Origin: Sphacelaria rigidula
Taxonomy: Eukaryota > Phaeophyceae > Sphacelariales
Assembly: GCA_964200075.2 (NCBI GenBank)
Contig: CAXNAA020000211.1
Coordinates: 1 to 24,299 of the forward strand
Direction of reading: 5' to 3'
Length of the DNA: 24,299 nt
The notes under the pieces were generated by a model, which was given only the letters and a program-made list of their open reading frames with translations, searched no databases and had not been told where the DNA came from. Made by a program: the position numbers and the translations under genes. Of this stretch, positions 21,333 to 24,299 are shown in pieces (the stretch's first letter is position 1; every line of letters starts with the position of its first letter).

Positions 21333-22392
21333 TGGGGGGGGTTGCCACGGGGGCCGGGGGGGGGGTGGTCCCCCCCCCTCCCNNNNNNNNNNGTCGGTGG
21401 GGGGGGTGGGGGGGGGGGGTTTTGGGGGCGGGTGGCGGGGGGGGGGGGGGCGTTGTCAGCTGCATGACGACCCTCGGTAGAGTGTGCTGCACCATGCACC
21501 ATTTCCTTACCTTGTGCCTTTCATTTGTGTTGTATCAGGTGCTGAGAACGCGAGGTATCAAGAACTTGGTGCTGACGGGTGTGACAACAGATGTTTGCGT
21601 GCACACGACAATGCGAAACGCCAATGACATGGGGTACGAGTGCGTCCTGCTTGAGGTGAGGGGGTAGTGCCGAGGCATTGGCTGAAATATCAACTTGTAC
21701 AACAACAGAAGGTGAGGGTAAAAGTTGGCGAGTTCGAATCCTGCCAGACACGGTGTTTTTGAGCAGAATCTGATTCCCTTGTTGAAAGGGTGGGACGCGA
21801 ATAGTGAAGAAAAATAGACCGAAGTTGATAGGGTGCGGAAGTGCTAATGCAATGATTTGTAGTAAACAATGCAAAGCAAGTGCCGGAAGGGAGACTGGTT
21901 GATCCCTTGTGACTACAGACTCGACGCGAGGAAATGCAGCGGTTAAAAGCATGAGGGAACCTCCCCCCCCCAAAAAACTGGCAGTCGGCAGCAGTACAGT
22001 GCGACTCGTCCGTTTAGGGGGTGGCGATGTTTCGTAGAAGGACACCGATGAACATCACCCCTGCTCCAATACCCCAGAGACACTGAGCGGAGAAGGGTAG
22101 CGTGTTGCTTCCGATGCAGCGTTTTCAGCACATCGATTCGTGATCAACGCCAACATCTGCTGCCGAATTCACCTTGTGTCAACCGCCCCGCCGCGATGGT
22201 TGGCGTTGTTTTTCGGGGGGGGGTACCCTTTTCCGGACCATACAGGACTGCTGCGCGGCTACGGATCCCCTGAACCACTCAGCTGCTGTATCCATGATCA
22301 AGAAACAAGGAGGCGTTTTCGGCGCAGTGTCGACTTCGACGGCGCTCATCGCAGCCATGGAACGGACACAAAACCCCCCAACACCGCTTTAA
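18002..22392 (+). CDS. Biuret amidohydrolase-like isochorismatase-family cysteine hydrolase, five exons
   Basis: This is probably an amidohydrolase acting on biuret or a similar urea-type compound, by a thiol mechanism on the isochorismatase fold. Exons are 18002-18147, 19604-19795, 20207-20324, 21539-21655 and 22246-22392. They total 720 nt (239 aa plus stop), a normal length for bacterial biuret hydrolases. Catalytic residues are visible: Asp33 in [11 protein letters not shown], Lys142 in DKPGKGSF and Cys172 in TTDVCVHTT. Other family motifs are PYPWPFDG (13-20), [10 protein letters not shown] (78-87), [13 protein letters not shown] (101-113), [12 protein letters not shown] (117-128), DCCAATDP (192-199) and QGGVFGAV (212-219). 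Intron 2 (19796-20206) must be GC-AG: exon 2 ends TAG and the intron starts GCGAGT. The nearby GT sites give a premature stop or lose the Lys motif. Translation could start at 18002 or at the next Met (18005). Substrate is inferred, because triuret or ureidoacrylate hydrolases share the fold. No organelle targeting peptide is evident, so cytosolic location is likely. A bacterial origin is possible but untested. Confidence 0.92.
18148..19603 (+). other. Intron 1 of gene 2
   Basis: A 1,456-base GT-AG intron (gtgagt...tgcag), the longest in the window. It contains unassigned moderately AT-rich sequence at about 18540-19100 and an ACAG-type microsatellite at 19477-19510. No ORF in it shows a domain. 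Confidence 0.85.
19477..19510. repeat. (ACAG)n imperfect microsatellite
   Basis: ACAGACAGAC units are interrupted by a GGAGAGACTG spacer. It lies inside gene 2 intron 1. Confidence 0.9.
19796..20206 (+). other. Intron 2 of gene 2, GC-AG type
   Basis: The donor is AG/GCGAGT and the acceptor CCCAG/G. Joining restores Gly-Arg-Ile-Leu in the highly conserved PCGRIL block. GT at 19792 would lead to a stop within four codons. GT at 19800 shifts the next exon and removes the catalytic Lys motif. Confidence 0.88.
20325..21538 (+). other. Intron 3 of gene 2, with G-tracts and assembly gap
   Basis: A 1,214-base GT-AG intron inserted between Met152 and Val153. The first 970 bases show no gene. From 21309 to 21450 it is almost pure G with short interruptions and a 10-N gap at 21383-21392. 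The ORFs running through this stretch are artefacts. Confidence 0.88.
21309..21450. repeat. Extreme poly-G tract with N gap
   Basis: Many runs of 6-20 G are separated by T, CC, A or TTTT, and one run of C precedes ten N. The G-runs could form G-quadruplexes in the non-template strand or the transcript. The gap probably marks unresolved homopolymer, and base accuracy here is doubtful. Confidence 0.9.
21656..22245 (+). other. Intron 4 of gene 2
   Basis: A 590-base GT-AG intron (gtgagg...tacag). It holds a C9-A6 junction at 21963-21977 and a T5-C-G9 run at 22209-22223, the latter about 20 bases before the acceptor, where a pyrimidine tract would normally be. Confidence 0.88.
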
Positions 22393-22893
22393 CTCCCTTC
22401 GTCCGTCGAGTACTTGGGGATACTTTTTTATTCACCAGAGACATTCGTACATGGAAGTAACACGTGAATGGTAACCCACCATCGGTATATATTGTACAGG
22501 TTGCAGTTGAGGGTTTTCCCGTAGCCGCGGGGATACCATACGAAGCGCAGAGGTGCACAAGTCGTTCCGCTTCGCGTGTTTGCTGAAGTACTGCTGTAAT
22601 TGGAGGTGGAGGTAAGATGCGCAAGACGTTGTTGCCGTAAGGGGATGAGAAAGTGCGGTGGCCTTCACGTAAGCGTTGTGTTTCTTGAAAATCACTCTTG
22701 GGCATGAAAATCCGCACGCATGCAGAAAATAGCGGCATGCTGGTGTTTCAACTTGTTTCTTCTTCTGTTTTTTGCGTCTGATTATTTTTTTTGCGCTGAG
22801 CTGTGATCGAAAACCATGGTGCGGGGGTCGGGCGTATCTTGTTCCTTTTTTTTCAGATTTGTTCGTCGGGACCGGTTTGTCATGTTCTTGTTC
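22393..22893. other. 3' region of gene 2, no further gene
   Basis: This is probably 3' UTR followed by intergenic DNA. The 275-codon minus ORF over 22432-23259 owes its length to the pyrimidine-rich tract and looks artefactual. No clear polyadenylation signal can be named. Confidence 0.5.
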
Positions 22894-23130
22894 TCCTTTC
22901 CCTCTCCTTTCCTTTCCCTTTCCTTTCCTTTCCTTTCTGTTTTTTTTGTCTCTCGTTTTTGTTTGGTTTACTCTGTCTGCTCCATCTTTTTTCCCTTGGT
23001 GTTTTACCTTCCTTGAGTCTCCACTAGTGAGTGTTTCAGTGTTGTTAGCCTTGGGCACGTCTATCTTGTGGGTGATGACCTCGGCTGGATCATGACTCCT
23101 GGGGGTCAGTTGATGTGCGACCATCACTCG
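22894..23130 (+). repeat. Dispersed repeat family C, copy with TTTCC microsatellite
   Basis: A (CCTTT)n tract at 22894-22936 and T-rich sequence are followed by 23049-23080, matching 11421-11452. Then GCTGGATCATGACTC, GGGTCAGTTGATGTGCGACC and CATCACT match the copies at about 10516-10559 and 11480-11498. Confidence 0.75.
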
Positions 23131-23514
23131 AGTAATCAAAATCAACCAGTTGGGGGAGAAAACTACGCTAGTGCGACCCCTGTAAAGTACGGTGCCTCTC
23201 CGCTGAATGAGTGATTGATTGATTGATAGCGCACTTGAACTGACCCCCCAGGCATCCACCCGTGGTCAGACGATAGACGTACCCGAGACAAAACACTCGC
23301 GAGATAATAAAGAAAAACAGAAAAGGTAGAACACAACAACCGAGTAGACTAAGAAAAAAAAACATGCCGTCAAAGTCGCTTGTCGCATGTCCGCACACAC
23401 TATTGATAGGATTCGGGAGGGAAAATATTCGTACTTCGCGACCCTTTTCGGATCAAGATGGAGTTGAAGAAAAATGCCGTCAACTTGACATGAGTGCGCA
23501 CGGCCTCTTGTCCC
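23131..23514. other. Intergenic; GATT microsatellite
   Basis: A (GATT)n tract lies at 23213-23228. The remainder should hold the 3' UTR of the minus-strand gene at 23515-24159. No other feature is recognised. Confidence 0.5.
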
Positions 23515-24159
23515 TTACGCTCCATTTGTTGCTTGACAACGATCCCGACAACCAGCGGCAACGTCTTCCAACACAGCTTTGGGGAGCACGCAGCCGCCAA
23601 ACAGAGCGGCTTCTCCTAGCGCAGCCAGAGCACCTTGCTGCGTCACAACACGCGCCGATACCTCTGGGTTCCCGTCCAAAGACACTGCGGTACTAAATGC
23701 CCTACTATCTGCGGCAGAAGAACTGCGAGCTTTTGCCGCAGTGAATAGAGGCGTCCCTGCTAATGGAGGCAAGTCTGTGTAACCCCATGGGCTACTGCAA
23801 GCCTCCTCTGACTGACTTAAGGTTGTCCCCTGATTTGACACCTGCGTCTGCTTCGGCGTCTTTGCTCCTCTAGGGCTTTTCTCAGCCACTTTCCCTTCGC
23901 CACTGACTACGTTTGTACTATTCCTCGATGCAGCGACGGTTGTCGACAACGACTCGGGTTTCTGAACGGGGAGTACACCGTCGCTCGTCGTGTTACTGAG
24001 TTGCAGCCGCCGCTGTTGGTGGCGTTTTAGACGGTGAGCCCTCTGCTGCCGTTGGCGGTGGTCGTCAAAGTCCTGACCAAGGACAGCGCAAGACATGGCG
24101 CTCACGCCAACATCTTTGACGCGGTTGTTTTCCAAGTTTACTGTCTGGGATTCCGGCAA
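23515..24159 (-). CDS. Hypothetical protein, probable 3' exon(s) of a minus-strand gene
   Basis: The open frame encodes 214 residues from the first Met and continues upstream without a stop, so this may be an internal or terminal exon. A good acceptor (tcccag) places an exon start at 24144 in frame. The first residues after it, TVNLENNRVKDVG, resemble one ribonuclease-inhibitor-type leucine-rich repeat (L-x2-N-x-[IV]-x-D-x-G). Next comes a Gln/Arg-rich, possibly helical stretch (about residues 30-56), then a Ser/Thr/Ala-rich low-complexity linker. The end is an Ala/Leu/Val-rich block, ALAALGEAALFGG...AVLEDVAAG, that could form helices. Codon use looks coding-like and the frame is long for chance, but I recognise no family. 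Any 5' exons would lie beyond the window, past the inverted repeat at 24229-24282. It faces gene 2 tail to tail. Confidence 0.45.
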   Translation of the reverse strand: MPESQTVNLENNRVKDVGVSAMSCAVLGQDFDDHRQRQQRAHRLKRHQQRRLQLSNTTSDGVLPVQKPESLSTTVAASRNSTNVVSGEGKVAEKSPRGAKTPKQTQVSNQGTTLSQSEEACSSPWGYTDLPPLAGTPLFTAAKARSSSAADSRAFSTAVSLDGNPEVSARVVTQQGALAALGEAALFGGCVLPKAVLEDVAAGCRDRCQATNGA

Positions 24160-24228
24160 GGGCAGTGACGCATGGGGGGAGAAGGAGATTGCTCAGTTGA
24201 CACAGAGTGTTTGCAGGTATCCGCCTGT

Positions 24229-24282
24229 AACAGTGTTTTCGTGAGATTGAGAGTAGATGATACGATTGAGAGTGAAAAGCGG
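24229..24282 (-). repeat. Right copy of window-bounding inverted repeat
   Basis: This is the inverted partner of bases 1-54, identical at 53 of 54 positions. It is followed by only 17 bases (24283-24299). It sits upstream of the minus-strand ORF at 23515-24159, where an intron of that gene would be expected. Confidence 0.9.
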
Positions 24283-24299
24283 TCAATCAGTGAATTAAT

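Noticed and set aside
21066-21502. ORFs on both strands across the poly-G tract and N gap
   Set aside because: They are composed of Gly or Pro homopolymers and unknown residues, and lie inside intron 3 of the cysteine hydrolase gene.
21731-21751. tRNA T-arm-like GTTCGAATCC string
   Set aside because: The T-stem has a mismatch, and I could not find a matching acceptor stem, D-arm or anticodon arm upstream. At best it is a SINE relic.
22432-23259. 275-codon minus-strand ORF rich in Lys and Arg
   Set aside because: Its Lys/Arg-rich core is the complement of the pyrimidine-rich repeat tract. It has no domain and overlaps dispersed repeat C.
1-24299. CRISPR arrays, operons, bacterial promoters or rRNA genes
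   Set aside because: No regularly spaced identical repeats, no clustered adjacent ORFs with ribosome-binding sites and no rRNA signature were seen. Spliced genes show that the DNA is eukaryotic.

Overview
The window looks like nuclear DNA of a complex, intron-rich eukaryote, most plausibly a brown alga or a related stramenopile. Base composition is near 50% GC. Two conserved proteins of about 190 and 240 residues are each spread over more than 4 kb by introns of 0.3-1.5 kb. Intergenic and intronic DNA is full of short dispersed repeats, microsatellites and poly-G/poly-C runs. The taxon is an inference from gene architecture, since no rRNA or organelle marker is present.

Two genes can be reconstructed exon by exon, both on the + strand. 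Gene 1 (11020-15624) has six exons and encodes a 189-residue Hikeshi/OPI10 protein, the import carrier that takes Hsp70 into the nucleus during heat stress. Gene 2 (18002-22392) has five exons and encodes a 239-residue isochorismatase-fold cysteine hydrolase closest by motif to bacterial biuret amidohydrolase. It keeps its Asp-Lys-Cys catalytic residues and uses one non-canonical GC-AG intron. Intron 3 of gene 2 contains extreme G-tracts and a 10-N gap.

The left 11 kb (1-11019) has no confidently recognisable gene. It holds a small element with 15-bp inverted ends (1071-1304), a short ORF with a C-x2-C...C-x2-C arrangement next to a CAT microsatellite (1824-2141), a stretch of broken coding-like reading frame (2103-3165), several unassigned ORFs (3775-4146, 6168-6764, 7747-8360, 9566-9739) and two dispersed repeats that recur inside the introns of gene 1. 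The 2.4 kb between the genes carries a repeat pair (15641-15815 and 17199-17361), a 33-bp tandem and an 87-bp tandem duplication. On the right, a pyrimidine-rich repeat copy is followed by the probable 3' part of a third gene on the minus strand (23515-24159), which starts with a leucine-rich-repeat-like motif.

The first 54 bases and bases 24229-24282 are near-perfect inverted copies of each other. The window is therefore bounded by an inverted dispersed repeat, which is either a large element's termini or repeat copies at which an assembly stopped. The two conserved genes have unrelated functions (protein import during stress; catabolism of a urea-type nitrogen compound), and nothing shows them working together.
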